Shown: positions 36,900-46,184, counted from the stretch's first letter. The stretch is DNA of 64,000 nt from Paraclostridium bifermentans (GCF_019916025.1 NZ_CP079737.1:1240001-1304000); one strand, 5' to 3'. Notes: generated by a model from the letters alone, not told the origin. A program made the numbers and translations.

Positions 36900-38323
36900 T
36901 ATGCAATAGAACCTTCAAGTTCATCTTGATTTTCCTCTGATAATTTTGTAATTCCAAATCCTGTAGCAGCTAACGTCAATGACATTAAAGGACATAGAAG
37001 GTTAAAAAATGCAAATGGTAAAAATACAAATGATCCAACTCCAAGTGTAGCACTCATATATGCTCCACATGTATTCCAAGGAATAAGAGGAGATGTTATA
37101 GTTGCACTGTCTTCTAGAGATCGAGAAAGATTTTCAGGACAAAGACCTTGTTTTTTAAATGCTTCTCTGTACATACTTCCAGGCATTACTATTGCTAGAT
37201 ATTGATCAGCAACTGCTAAATTAGTTCCTATACATGTAAAGATAGTTGCAGCCACTAAACCAAAAGTTCCTTTTGCAAATTTTAATATAGCAGAAGCTAG
37301 AGCTTCTAACATTCCAGTTTTTTCAAGTATTCCACCTGTAGTTAAAGCACATAACATAAGAGATACTGTACCTAACATACTATTAAGTCCACCGCGAGTT
37401 AATAGTTCGTCCACAAAGGCCATTCCACTATTTGATGTATATCCAACTTGAGCAACTTCTAAAACATCTTTAAATGAAGCACCTTGGAAAGCTATAGCTA
37501 CAAAACCTCCAAGTAGTGTACCTACAATAAGACCTGGAATAGCAGGAACTTTAAATATAACCATTACTATAACCATTACAGGTATTAATAATAATAACGG
37601 AGATAATGTATTATAATTTGAAGCTAAAGCTTGTTGTATTTGTAAAATTTGGCTATTATCTATAACTTGTCCTGCGTATTTAAGTCCAATTACAGCATAT
37701 AGTATAAGAGCAATAACATATGCCGGAATAGTTGAATAAAGCATATGCTTTATATGTGTAAATAAATTAGTACCAGCCATAGCAGGAGCTAAGTTTGTTG
37801 TATCTGAAAGTGGAGACATTTTATCACCAAAGTATGCACCTGAGATAATAGCACCAGCTATTATCTCCTTAGGAATACCTAAAGCACTTCCTATACCTAA
37901 AAGGGCTATACCTATAGTACCAGCTGTAGTCCAAGAAGAACCTGTAGATATAGAAACTATAGAACATATAATAGTTGTGGCAACTAAGAAAATTCCAGGA
38001 GAAAGTATATTCAATCCCCAATATATCATACTTGGAACAACTCCTGAAATTATCCATGTACCAATTAACATACCAACAATTAATAAAATTATAATAGCTT
38101 GCATAGTAGAATTTATAGTTGATAATATACCTTCTTCAAGTTCTTTCCATGTAAATCCTAATTTAAATATTGCAACAAATCCACAGAAAACTCCACCTAA
38201 AACTAAGGGAATATGAGCTGAAAGCCCTAGTTTAGTTAAAGATATAGATAGTGTGAAAATTAAAAATCCTAAACATAGAAGTGAATCGCCAAGCGAAGCC
38301 TGCCTTTTTTCTCTTTTTAACAT
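36899..38323 (-). CDS. NhaC-family transporter under a lysine riboswitch (probable lysine transporter)
   Basis: A 474-residue membrane protein of the NhaC antiporter superfamily with about 12 helices; ISTGSSWTTAGTIGIALLGIG, AYFGDKMSPLSDTTNLAPAM and CIGTNLAVADQYLAIVMPG are characteristic. NhaC proteins exchange Na+ and H+, or organic solutes. The 5' leader is a lysine riboswitch ending in a terminator, which makes lysine the probable substrate: NhaC-type proteins behind this riboswitch have been proposed as lysine transporters (LysW). It is transcribed alone. GGAGG stands eight bases before the ATG. Confidence 0.9.
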   Translation of the reverse strand: MLKREKRQASLGDSLLCLGFLIFTLSISLTKLGLSAHIPLVLGGVFCGFVAIFKLGFTWKELEEGILSTINSTMQAIIILLIVGMLIGTWIISGVVPSMIYWGLNILSPGIFLVATTIICSIVSISTGSSWTTAGTIGIALLGIGSALGIPKEIIAGAIISGAYFGDKMSPLSDTTNLAPAMAGTNLFTHIKHMLYSTIPAYVIALILYAVIGLKYAGQVIDNSQILQIQQALASNYNTLSPLLLLIPVMVIVMVIFKVPAIPGLIVGTLLGGFVAIAFQGASFKDVLEVAQVGYTSNSGMAFVDELLTRGGLNSMLGTVSLMLCALTTGGILEKTGMLEALASAILKFAKGTFGLVAATIFTCIGTNLAVADQYLAIVMPGSMYREAFKKQGLCPENLSRSLEDSATITSPLIPWNTCGAYMSATLGVGSFVFLPFAFFNLLCPLMSLTLAATGFGITKLSEENQDELEGSIA

Positions 38324-38377
38324 AATGTAACCTCCAAATGGTGTATTGAGAATATAACGGGAATGGAGAATGATAAT

Positions 38378-38622
38378 AAAAAAGGTCTAAGAATATTAAG
38401 AGATATTCCTAGACCTGAAATTATAATTTGAAAAATATAATAACTTTAATCTAAAGATAGCCCTCCACATAAAGTGACAGTGTTATATATCTTATACATA
38501 ACCCCAATATATAAGTTTTAAGCTTAACTTATATATTTCGGCATCATTACCTTTCCTATTAAATCTTAGGTGCTTTCCCTCAATAATAGTACTATTTAAT
38601 AATGCAACCTCTACCATTAGTT
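38378..38622 (-). promoter_or_regulatory. Lysine riboswitch with terminator, leader of the NhaC-family gene
   Basis: Read on the minus strand, the leader has the conserved lysine-aptamer blocks in order: GGTAGAGGTTGCA near 38615, GAGGGAAAGCACC, GGAAAGGTAATGATGCCGAA, TTGGGGTTA, ACTGTCAC, and the closing GTGGAGGGCTATC near 38460. The 5' CTAATGGTAG and 3' CTATCTTTAG form stem P1, so the aptamer spans about 38451-38622. A terminator follows: AGGTCTAGGAATAT pairs with ATATTCTTAGACCT and a T-run (38416-38378). Lysine binding should therefore stop transcription. The remaining parts of the 412-base gap (38324-38377 and 38623-38700) hold the ribosome site and presumed promoter. Confidence 0.93.
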
Positions 38623-38700
38623 ATATTCTGTTTAAATTTATGTATCTAATTATAACATATTAAATTAAATTGTAAATATAAATTTAAATTTTATGAAAAT

Positions 38701-38737
38701 AAAAAACAGTCTATCTTATTAAGATAGACTGTTTTTT
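38701..38737 (-). terminator. Terminator of the CotE-like gene
   Basis: Arms 38701-38718 and 38720-38737 are perfect 18-bp complements with ACAGTCTATCTTA in the stem. On the minus strand it directly follows the stop codon, with a final T-run. Confidence 0.9.
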
Positions 38738-40490
38738 AAACTAAAAAGCTAGAACCATACGTTTCTTCTATTTCACGTCTTAATTCACTAGGATTATTAA
38801 TTCCATCACTCATTGCTTTAGCGAGTATATTTGCTTTATCATAAGGTGCCATCCAAGAGAAAATACCTCCAAGACAATTGTCTATTACATATTGAGTTTT
38901 TATATAAATAGATAGCATATCATCATAAGACATAGCAAACTCATTATCTTTTACTAAATATGAAGCTTGAGCTTCTTTATCAAATTTAAATGTATATCCG
39001 TTTTTATTTATAAAATCTTTTCTAAGTTGATCAAAAGATTTAGTTGTAGTAGCTCCTAGTCGACCATAAAATGGAACTCCCATTAATATTTTTTCTGAAG
39101 GCATTCCAGCTTCAATTAAATTATTAACCATAATATCTACACTGTATCCAGGTAAAGCAAGTTCTGATTCATATAAATTTGCTTGATGTTTTTTGCCTTT
39201 CTCGCCAGTTTCACCAGCAGTAAAATCGTAACTCATCAAGTTGAAATAGTTAATTAGAGGAGCTATTTTGTTTATTTCTGCACTTTTATTTAGGTATTCT
39301 CTTGTTCCAGTACCTGCTACACTTAACCATTTATCGGATCCAATTACATCCCTAATAGCAGTAAGTAAAAGTGTGAAATTTTCTCTATCTGAAGGACTAG
39401 ATTTAATTCCTGCACCACTAGTTCCAGGGTATTCCCAATCTATATCTATGCCATCTAAACCATATTGCTTTATAAGAGCATTTGCTTGACGAGCAAAATT
39501 ATATCTAGAAGCTGGAGTAGCTGCAGCATCAGAAAATCCTTCTTGACCCCAACCACCAATGGCTGCAATCACTTGAAGGTCTGGATTATCTTTTCTAAGT
39601 GATAGCAATTGACGTAAGTAACGAGGCGTTGGAACAAATAAAGTGCCATCTGGTTTAATCTCAACAAATGCATATATTACAAAATCAAGCAAAAATGCAT
39701 CAACACTTGTAGGATCTCCTAAAACGTATGTGCCTACTAATCTATTTAAATCAGGGCAGTTAGGATTAATTGGGATATTATTTGCTGGAGAATCTATTTG
39801 AGGACGACCTTTAACATTAGCTTTATAATCTAATTTTTTGTTATTAGAAGTTTTATCATCTATAAAACATAGATACCAGTCCATGCAACTTTTATTTTTA
39901 TCACAACTCTTAATTCTTTCTTTTAATTCTTTATAAGTTTTAGGAGGAGGTAAAATTACAGGCATTCCAGGAAGCCAGTCAGCAGGTGTTAAAACATTAT
40001 GTTCATCTGAAGTTTGAAGAGCATCTATTATTCTAACTATTTCAGGAATATTTCTTCCTGTAGTTAAAGGATAATAAAGTATTGTTCTTAAAATTTGATT
40101 TGGATCAATTATAAAAACAGATCTTACAGTAGATGTATCGCTCATTTGCTCTGAAATCATTCCATATAATCTAGAAATTTCCATTTTCCTATCATCTATT
40201 ACAGGAAATGGAATCTCAATACCTGTATGCAAAAATATATTGTATAGCCAAGCTAAATGAGAGCTGTTGCTATCAACGCTAAGACCTATAAGTTCAGTAT
40301 TTCTTTTTTTAAAATTAGAATAATATTTTGCAAAACATAAAAATTCTGTTGTACATACTGGTGTAAAATCACCAGGATGAGAAAATAATACAACCCATTT
40401 ACCTTTATAATCAGACAGCTTGATAGGTCCTTGAGTTGTATTTGCGCTGAAATTAGGTGCTTTAGTACCTAAGTTAGGAAGACATGGCAA
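38736..40490 (-). CDS. cotE: CotE-like spore-coat protein, peroxiredoxin-chitinase fusion
   Basis: About 584 residues. The first 215 form a peroxiredoxin (FSHPGDFTPVCTTEF, peroxidatic cysteine 49 counted from the upstream GTG), followed by a Cys-containing linker (SCDKNKSCMDWYLCF) and a GH18 chitinase with LQVIAAIGGWG and the intact catalytic motif DGIDIDWE (residues 349-356). This odd pairing is that of CotE in C. difficile spores, which is longer (about 712 residues). There is no signal peptide, as expected for a coat protein made in the mother cell. Start: AAAGGAG is eight bases before a TTG at 40490, while the GTG at 40499 overlaps it; the longer start is less likely. Confidence 0.9.
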   Translation of the reverse strand: MPCLPNLGTKAPNFSANTTQGPIKLSDYKGKWVVLFSHPGDFTPVCTTEFLCFAKYYSNFKKRNTELIGLSVDSNSSHLAWLYNIFLHTGIEIPFPVIDDRKMEISRLYGMISEQMSDTSTVRSVFIIDPNQILRTILYYPLTTGRNIPEIVRIIDALQTSDEHNVLTPADWLPGMPVILPPPKTYKELKERIKSCDKNKSCMDWYLCFIDDKTSNNKKLDYKANVKGRPQIDSPANNIPINPNCPDLNRLVGTYVLGDPTSVDAFLLDFVIYAFVEIKPDGTLFVPTPRYLRQLLSLRKDNPDLQVIAAIGGWGQEGFSDAAATPASRYNFARQANALIKQYGLDGIDIDWEYPGTSGAGIKSSPSDRENFTLLLTAIRDVIGSDKWLSVAGTGTREYLNKSAEINKIAPLINYFNLMSYDFTAGETGEKGKKHQANLYESELALPGYSVDIMVNNLIEAGMPSEKILMGVPFYGRLGATTTKSFDQLRKDFINKNGYTFKFDKEAQASYLVKDNEFAMSYDDMLSIYIKTQYVIDNCLGGIFSWMAPYDKANILAKAMSDGINNPSELRREIEETYGSSFLV

Positions 40491-40642
40491 ATAAATCACT
40501 CCTTTGTAAAGTTATTCTTAATATTTAATTTATTAATTATAACTGGTTAATGTTACTAATAAGAATTGCTATTTTAATACAAATTTGTTATATTTATTAT
40601 ATTAGAACTATGTATTATTTGTTGTAATTAGGGGGCATAAAC

Positions 40643-40969
40643 ATGAAAAGTAGCCGAAAAAATAAAAAAGTGGCAAGAATTACTAGAACATTTTCAGACA
40701 TTTCGAGAATTTTTGTATTATCATCTGTAATATCTGTAAGCATTATTAGTGTTTTAATTTTGGTAAATGCTTTTAATGGGATATTCATAGGATTTAGATA
40801 TTATATTATGTTAACTATGGCTATGGTTTTAACACTAACACCATGCTGGGTTTTATGTGATAGCAAGAGAATATTTGGTGCTAGAACTCAAAGACGAAAG
40901 CAAGTTGTTAAACCGGCTAAAAGATCTACTAGAAGTAGAGAGTCAATTAGAAAAAGAAAAATATCTTAA
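40643..40969 (+). CDS. Small two-helix membrane protein with basic tails, unknown
   Basis: 108 residues with a basic N terminus, two membrane helices (about 24-46 and 52-72) and a strongly basic C-terminal tail (RRKQVVKPAKRSTRSRESIRKRK). I do not recognise the family. The tails should be cytoplasmic and could bind nucleic acid or anionic lipid. AGGGGG precedes the ATG and a terminator follows. It is divergent from the CotE-like gene. Confidence 0.7.
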   Translation: MKSSRKNKKVARITRTFSDISRIFVLSSVISVSIISVLILVNAFNGIFIGFRYYIMLTMAMVLTLTPCWVLCDSKRIFGARTQRRKQVVKPAKRSTRSRESIRKRKIS

Positions 40970-40998
40970 AAAGTACAGGGTACACTGTACTTTTTTTT
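40968..40998 (+). terminator. Intrinsic terminator
   Basis: AAAAAGTACAG (40968-40978) pairs with CTGTACTTTTT (40985-40995), followed by more T. It overlaps the stop codon of the small membrane protein gene. Confidence 0.9.
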
Positions 40999-41041
40999 AT
41001 GTTCACTAATATAATAAATAGTAAGTTAAGGGGGGGGTTGG

Positions 41042-41845
41042 ATGAAATACGATATATTTTCAAGCAGTACGGTTGGATATAAAAATAAGCTTAAAAATAA
41101 AGGGTCACAGGATTACTTAATTTATAAAAAATTGGAAGATGGAGTGATTTGTGCAATAGGTGATGGACATGGAATAAGAAGATGTAAATATAGTTATAAA
41201 GGTTCAGAATTTGCATGTAATGCATGTATTGATATATTAACGGATTTATACAAAAATATAAAAAAATTAGATGAAGATAATTTAGAAACAGTTATTAAAG
41301 AATTAAAAGAAAATAAAAGTATAGAAAAAAGTATTCAAAAAAAATGGAGAGAATATGTTATAGATCACTTTAAAACTAAAATTCTAAATGTTTATGATAT
41401 AGATTATGTACTTTACGGAACTACCCTTATAGGCGTTTTAGTAACAAATAACATTAAACTGCACTTGCAAATAGGAGATGGAAACATCGTTGAATATGGC
41501 AATGAGTTTAATTTAGTGGAATATACAAAAGAAAGTAAGGTAAAAGGGGTTTTGAATTCTATGTATTTAGATGATGCTTACAAGTATATAGATTTAAAAA
41601 TAGAAAAAGTTAATAAATCGGATGTTGATTCTATAGTGTTGTTTTCAGATGGATTTACAAATAGCTTTAGAACTTATAAAGATTTAGATGATAATTTGAA
41701 GAATACTATAAACCAGTATAGAAAAAATGTATTCACTAAATATAATTTAAAAAAAACATACAAAAAATATTTAGAAACTTTATCAACTAATAATAGTAAG
41801 GATGATATAAGTATAATTTTTATATTGCAAACAACATTGAAATAA
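41042..41845 (+). CDS. PP2C-type (PPM) protein phosphatase
   Basis: A 267-residue PPM-fold phosphatase. Metal-binding motifs are GSQDY (D24), IGDGHG (D41, H43), LFSDGFTNSF and the final SKDDISIIFI (D254/D255). The motif around QIGDGNIVEY matches the GDSR position. It is soluble, with no regulatory domain. No serine/threonine kinase is adjacent, so the partner kinase must be elsewhere or the substrate is not a classical one. A GGGGGG ribosome site precedes the ATG. The two following genes encode membrane-anchored TPR-like proteins, possible partners. Confidence 0.87.
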   Translation: MKYDIFSSSTVGYKNKLKNKGSQDYLIYKKLEDGVICAIGDGHGIRRCKYSYKGSEFACNACIDILTDLYKNIKKLDEDNLETVIKELKENKSIEKSIQKKWREYVIDHFKTKILNVYDIDYVLYGTTLIGVLVTNNIKLHLQIGDGNIVEYGNEFNLVEYTKESKVKGVLNSMYLDDAYKYIDLKIEKVNKSDVDSIVLFSDGFTNSFRTYKDLDDNLKNTINQYRKNVFTKYNLKKTYKKYLETLSTNNSKDDISIIFILQTTLK

Positions 41846-41859
41846 TATGTTGTTTTTTT
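41829..41859 (+). terminator. Intrinsic terminator of the PP2C gene
   Basis: AAACAACAT (41829-41837) pairs with ATGTTGTTT (41847-41855), followed by a T-run. The stop codon lies in the loop. Confidence 0.8.
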
Positions 41860-41949
41860 GATATAAACTAGAAAATATAGTTAATACTAGATATATATGG
41901 TATAATTAATAGTAAAACATTTATATTGCTGTTAAAGGAAGGTAAGAGA

Positions 41950-43341
41950 TTGATTATGAAAGGTTTTTTTGAAAAAATAGTAGAATTTATAGATAGAAAC
42001 AATAAAATAATAATAAAATCTGCATTGACTGTTTTAGGCATAATTTTGATAGGAATATTTATAATGTTTACTGCTGATAATTTTAGCGTAGGTAGTGAAA
42101 GTAATAAACTTGTAGGGTACATAGAAAAAAGAAACTACTCAGAGGCAATATCGTACTATGATAAAATTAAAGAAGAGTTTTCTGACACTAAAATGAATAG
42201 ACTTAGTAAAAGCTTATCTAAGAAAGTAAATAAAATACTTGTAACATATGGAGATAAATATATAAAAGGCGAGATAGGTAAGGATTACTTTATTTCGCTA
42301 ATAAATATAATTAACGAATTAGATACAGTTTACATAGATACCGATAGTATAATTAATCAAGCCAAAAGAGTAAATGATTTATATTTACAAGAAAAAATAA
42401 GCTACAATACAGCAATGGGATATATACAAGCAGTATCAACATTAAAGATATCAAAAAATGAAATATATGTATATGCAAAAAAAATAGATGTCATAGAAGA
42501 TTCAAGGAAGGTTTATAACGAAGGTGTAGAAAATCAAAACAAAAAAATGTACAAAGAGGCTATTGAAGATTTTGATAAAGTTATAACTGATGATAAAAGA
42601 TACTATGAATTGGCTCAGGATAAAAAAGAAGAATGTATAAAAGAAATGTATGATTACTATGTAGAGATGGCAAAAACAGAAAATAAAAATGGAAATTATC
42701 AAAAAGCTTTAGAATACATAGATTATCTGAAGCAATATTACTTAGATGATGATGAGTTAGATTCATTGTCTTCCGAGTTTGAGAAGAATTTAGAAATGTA
42801 TAATATGACTAATGAAGAGGTAATACAGTTAATATCTAAAAAAAGTGGAATAGACGTAGCAGATTTAAAAGCTAATATATTCCAACAAATGTTAAATGGT
42901 AGTAAATACTATTATGCTGAAACGTTTGTTGGTAAAGATAAAATAGATGAATTTTTAATTGACCCTAGAAATAAAAAGGTATACTCATATCTAGATGAAC
43001 AAAAATCGTATAACAATAGATATGGAGATGGACACTGGAGAGCAGCATCAAATGGAACGGTAGAGTTTACTATAAGCAAAAGTACAGCTCAAAGTATCTT
43101 AGAAAAGAAATTAAGTGAAAAAAATGAAAAGTTTAAATATGTAACTATTGAAGATAAAGAAAAATCATTAAAATATGTAGATAAACCAGAAGTTGTTAAT
43201 AAATTTATTGGAAAGAAATATGATATATATTATTATGCTGTAGTAAATAGAGGATTCTTTAAATCTAAAGAAGTTTATTTAATAAATCCATACTCAAAAG
43301 AAATTTATAAAGTGGATGAAAATAGTGTAAATAAAGTTTAA
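41950..43341 (+). CDS. Membrane-anchored TPR-like protein, unknown
   Basis: About 463 residues. One membrane helix near the N terminus (IIIKSALTVLGIILIGIFIM) follows a short cytoplasmic tail; the outside part has helical repeats like TPRs (VYNEGVENQNKKMYKEAIEDF, YQKALEYIDYLKQYY), then a C-terminal region with two beta-rich segments (KIDEFLIDPRNKKVYSY and KSKEVYLINPYSKEIYKV) that resemble PepSY-like domains, a weak match. AAGGAAGG (41935-41942) is seven bases from a TTG at 41950 and thirteen from an ATG at 41956; either may be used. Function unknown. Confidence 0.72.
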   Translation: MIMKGFFEKIVEFIDRNNKIIIKSALTVLGIILIGIFIMFTADNFSVGSESNKLVGYIEKRNYSEAISYYDKIKEEFSDTKMNRLSKSLSKKVNKILVTYGDKYIKGEIGKDYFISLINIINELDTVYIDTDSIINQAKRVNDLYLQEKISYNTAMGYIQAVSTLKISKNEIYVYAKKIDVIEDSRKVYNEGVENQNKKMYKEAIEDFDKVITDDKRYYELAQDKKEECIKEMYDYYVEMAKTENKNGNYQKALEYIDYLKQYYLDDDELDSLSSEFEKNLEMYNMTNEEVIQLISKKSGIDVADLKANIFQQMLNGSKYYYAETFVGKDKIDEFLIDPRNKKVYSYLDEQKSYNNRYGDGHWRAASNGTVEFTISKSTAQSILEKKLSEKNEKFKYVTIEDKEKSLKYVDKPEVVNKFIGKKYDIYYYAVVNRGFFKSKEVYLINPYSKEIYKVDENSVNKV

Positions 43342-43370
43342 TAAAAGCGTGAATTCACGCTTTTATTTTT
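43340..43370 (+). terminator. Intrinsic terminator
   Basis: A palindrome, arms 43340-43353 and 43354-43367 (AATAAAAGCGTGAA and its complement), followed by T's, overlapping the end of the gene. Confidence 0.85.
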
Positions 43371-43456
43371 TATATTTAGATTTTGTAAAAAAATGTATAC
43401 TTTTGACTAATTTGATTTAATATGGTATTTTAATAGTATGATATTTTTGAGAGAGG

Positions 43457-44845
43457 GTGATTATTATTTTAAGGTTAAATATAGAAAATGATATAAAAAA
43501 TCTACATAAAAAAATAATTGATATATCGTTAATAAGTGAAGATAACAATGATACTACTTTTTTTAACATAGATGATGAAGAAATACATGAAACTTTAAAA
43601 ACGCTTAAAAAAACGTATGTAACAAGTAATAGTAAAGATGAAACTATACTAAACTTAAAACATAAAACTAAAAAACAAAAAAAAGATACTAGAGAATTAA
43701 AATTAGAATCTTATAAAAAGTATAATGAAGCATTAAATATGATTCAAAGAAAATTTATGACTAGTGCGATTGATATAATAGAAGAAGCATTAGAATTAAA
43801 TCCTAAAGATGTAGACATTTTAAATTTAAAAGGTCTATTGAAACTTTTAAAATGTAACTTTGATGAAGCATTTGAAAGTTTTTATAAAAGTTCATGTTAT
43901 GATAATAATGAATTAGCGAAGAAGTATGTAAATATATTAAGCTCAGAAGAATTTAATATATTTTTAAGTAGATATAATCATGCTGTAAGATTTGTAAATA
44001 ATGAATTGTACCAAGAAAGTATACAAATACTTGAAAATATAAGAACGGAAGAACCTGAACTTATAGAGCCTTATTTACTTTTACACTTAATATATGAAAA
44101 ATTAGGTGATAATGAAAAAGCTAATGAGTATATGGATAAGCTAAGAGAAGTTGATAAAGATAACTTATTATTTGAAAAAGATATTGTAAAAACTTCTAAA
44201 AAAGAAGAAGAAAAGAAAGAAGCTCCAAAAAAACAGAAAAGTCACATGACATTATATACATTAATAGCTGTATTAGTATTAGCAATTGGGGCCTTATACT
44301 TAAACAATAAGAAAAAGATGAATCATCTTAATGATCAAGTAGCTGCAAAAGAAGAAAAGTTAACAGAAACAAGTGAAAAGCTAGATAAAACAAAAGATGA
44401 GTTAAAAGAAGTTAAAACGGAAACTGATAAGACAAAAGAAGAACAAGCTAAATCTGAAGTCATAGTTGGAGATGAAGAAGAACTTTTCAATAAAGCTATG
44501 GACCTTAAAAAAGAAGGAAAAAATGAAGAGGCTATAAAATATTTAGAGTTAGTAGTTAAAAATGGTAAAACAAAGAAATATATATCAGAAGCTATATACC
44601 AATTAGCTCAATTAAATGAAAAAACTAAACATAATGAAGAAGCTATAAAATATTATAAAAAATATGTAAATACGTATAAGCCATCAGATAATTATTATGA
44701 TGACAGTTACTATAATATGGGGATGCTTTACTATAAGCAAGGAGATTTAGAAAAGGCTCAACAAACATTCTATAGTTTAAGAGCTGAAGATCCAGATAGT
44801 ATGTATAATAACTCACAAGTAGAATCAATATTAAAAGAAAGATAA
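43457..44845 (+). CDS. TPR-repeat protein with one membrane helix and coiled coil
   Basis: About 460 residues. TPR-like repeats occupy about 75-245 (YNEALNMIQRKFMTSAIDIIEEALELNP), then a basic segment and one membrane helix (YTLIAVLVLAIGALYL, about 268-284), a coiled coil (about 288-335, LTETSEKLDKTKDELKEVKTE) and C-terminal TPRs (365-455) resembling YbgF/BamD-type repeats. The only in-frame conventional start is GTG at 43457, which lies inside the AGAGGGTGAT ribosome-site-like sequence; an ATT at 43466 would be spaced better. Probably a scaffold; function unknown. Confidence 0.72.
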   Translation: MIIILRLNIENDIKNLHKKIIDISLISEDNNDTTFFNIDDEEIHETLKTLKKTYVTSNSKDETILNLKHKTKKQKKDTRELKLESYKKYNEALNMIQRKFMTSAIDIIEEALELNPKDVDILNLKGLLKLLKCNFDEAFESFYKSSCYDNNELAKKYVNILSSEEFNIFLSRYNHAVRFVNNELYQESIQILENIRTEEPELIEPYLLLHLIYEKLGDNEKANEYMDKLREVDKDNLLFEKDIVKTSKKEEEKKEAPKKQKSHMTLYTLIAVLVLAIGALYLNNKKKMNHLNDQVAAKEEKLTETSEKLDKTKDELKEVKTETDKTKEEQAKSEVIVGDEEELFNKAMDLKKEGKNEEAIKYLELVVKNGKTKKYISEAIYQLAQLNEKTKHNEEAIKYYKKYVNTYKPSDNYYDDSYYNMGMLYYKQGDLEKAQQTFYSLRAEDPDSMYNNSQVESILKER

Positions 44846-44870
44846 GAGTGCTATGCACTCTTTTTTTTTG
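44844..44870 (+). terminator. Intrinsic terminator
   Basis: AAGAGTGC pairs with GCACTCTT around TAT (44844-44862), then a run of eight or more T's. The 230 bases that follow, up to the WG-repeat gene, hold nothing I recognise. Confidence 0.9.
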
Positions 44871-45096
44871 TTTAAATAAATTATATTTAGTGAAAATTTA
44901 GAAAACTGACAGTCTTATTTACATAGAAAACAATTTTGATATGAAAAGTCTAAAGAAAATAATTAAGGTATTTATGTAATAAGAGCATTAAATTTTATAA
45001 ATTATTTATTTATATTTGAAAATTAGTATAGGAAATTAAAAAATATAATATTAATTATTAGAGAAGTGTTAATAATTAAAAAAAAGGAGGTAATAT

Positions 45097-46071
45097 ATGT
45101 CAACTAAAAAATTGTTTCTTCCTATACTAAGAGATGGAAAGTATGGCTTTATAGATAAAAATAATAACATAGTTATAAAACCAAAATTTAAATATGTATC
45201 AGAACGATTTAGAGATGGGTATTGCATTGTAACGTATATTAAACGCATTGGGAAGTCGGTTAGGTGGGTTTTTGGATATATGGATGAAAGTGGATATAAT
45301 AATATATTTTTACATTTGGATAGTGCATCGGATTTTAGTGAAGGATTATCGAGAGTTAAGATTGATGGAAAATACGGTTTTTTTGATAAAGGTTTAAACC
45401 AAGTTATAGATATAAAATTTGAAGCTGCATCAAATTTTAGTGAGGAAATGGCATCAGTGAAAATAAATAAACGATGGGGTTACATAAATAAGAAAGGAGA
45501 AGTTATAATAGAACCTACATTTAGCTATGTAAATCAATTTAAAGAAGGTATATCTTTAGTTGAGACTAAGAATAAATACGGTTATATAGACAAAACTGGA
45601 GAGTTTATTATAAAGCCTAAATTTGATATAGCTAATGATTTTTCACAAGGATTGGCAGGGGTAAGGCTAAATGACAAATGGGGTTATGTCAATAAAGATG
45701 GAGAACAAATAATAGATTTTAAATTTGATAGAGCCAAATCGTTTAGTGAAGGGCTAGCTCCTATATGTATAAATGATAAATGGGGATATGTAAATACCTC
45801 TGGTGAAATCGTTATCGAACCTATATTTGACTATGCTTGTGAATTTAATGATGGTTTAGCGAGATTTAACATAGGCTCAAATGCACTTACTAGGGGTATG
45901 AGTATACCCAAAGGAGGTCTATGGGGATTTTTAAATAAAGAAGGAAAAATAAAAATACTTCCTACCTTAAAATCAGTTTCAGATTTTGAAAATGGATATG
46001 CACAGATAATTGATGGAGATAACAATAACTATATAGATAAAAATGGGGAAATTTTGATAAAATTAGGGTAA
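45097..46071 (+). CDS. WG-repeat (KWG) protein
   Basis: 324 residues made of about eight WG/KWG beta repeats of some 35 residues, each with a pattern like KWGYINKKGEVIIEPTFSYV followed by FKEGISLV. No signal peptide or membrane helix is seen. The family is common in Firmicutes and Bacteroidetes as a likely beta-propeller-like binding module; ligands are unknown. AAAGGAGG precedes the ATG. Neighbouring MORN- and TPR-repeat genes make this stretch rich in repeat proteins. The repeats lie within one open frame and differ in sequence, so they are protein repeats, not DNA repeats. Confidence 0.9.
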   Translation: MSTKKLFLPILRDGKYGFIDKNNNIVIKPKFKYVSERFRDGYCIVTYIKRIGKSVRWVFGYMDESGYNNIFLHLDSASDFSEGLSRVKIDGKYGFFDKGLNQVIDIKFEAASNFSEEMASVKINKRWGYINKKGEVIIEPTFSYVNQFKEGISLVETKNKYGYIDKTGEFIIKPKFDIANDFSQGLAGVRLNDKWGYVNKDGEQIIDFKFDRAKSFSEGLAPICINDKWGYVNTSGEIVIEPIFDYACEFNDGLARFNIGSNALTRGMSIPKGGLWGFLNKEGKIKILPTLKSVSDFENGYAQIIDGDNNNYIDKNGEILIKLG

Positions 46072-46129
46072 AACATACTAAAATTAGGTTTGAAAAAATA
46101 AACATATAGTAGTAATATATATATGGAAG

Positions 46130-46165
46130 TTAAAGGGGGTAGGAAATATCCCTTTAATTTTACAA
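46130..46165 (+). terminator. Weak hairpin between WG-repeat gene and lrgA
   Basis: TTAAAGGG (46130-46137) pairs with CCCTTTAA (46150-46157) around 12 bases, followed by TTTTA. It could be a terminator or a leader attenuator of lrgAB. Confidence 0.45.
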
Positions 46166-46184
46166 AAAAAAGAGGAGAAAATAA

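Noticed and set aside
40500-40642. Possible sigma-K promoter before the CotE-like gene (CATAGTTCTA on the minus strand)
   Set aside because: The -10-like box has wrong spacing between CATA and TA, and no convincing -35 AC element could be fixed; a mother-cell promoter is expected but not shown.
45097-46071. Regular repeats that might be taken for a CRISPR-like or DNA repeat array
   Set aside because: They are diverged protein repeats (WG type) in one open frame, not identical DNA repeats with spacers. The same holds for the MORN gene at 48497-49309.
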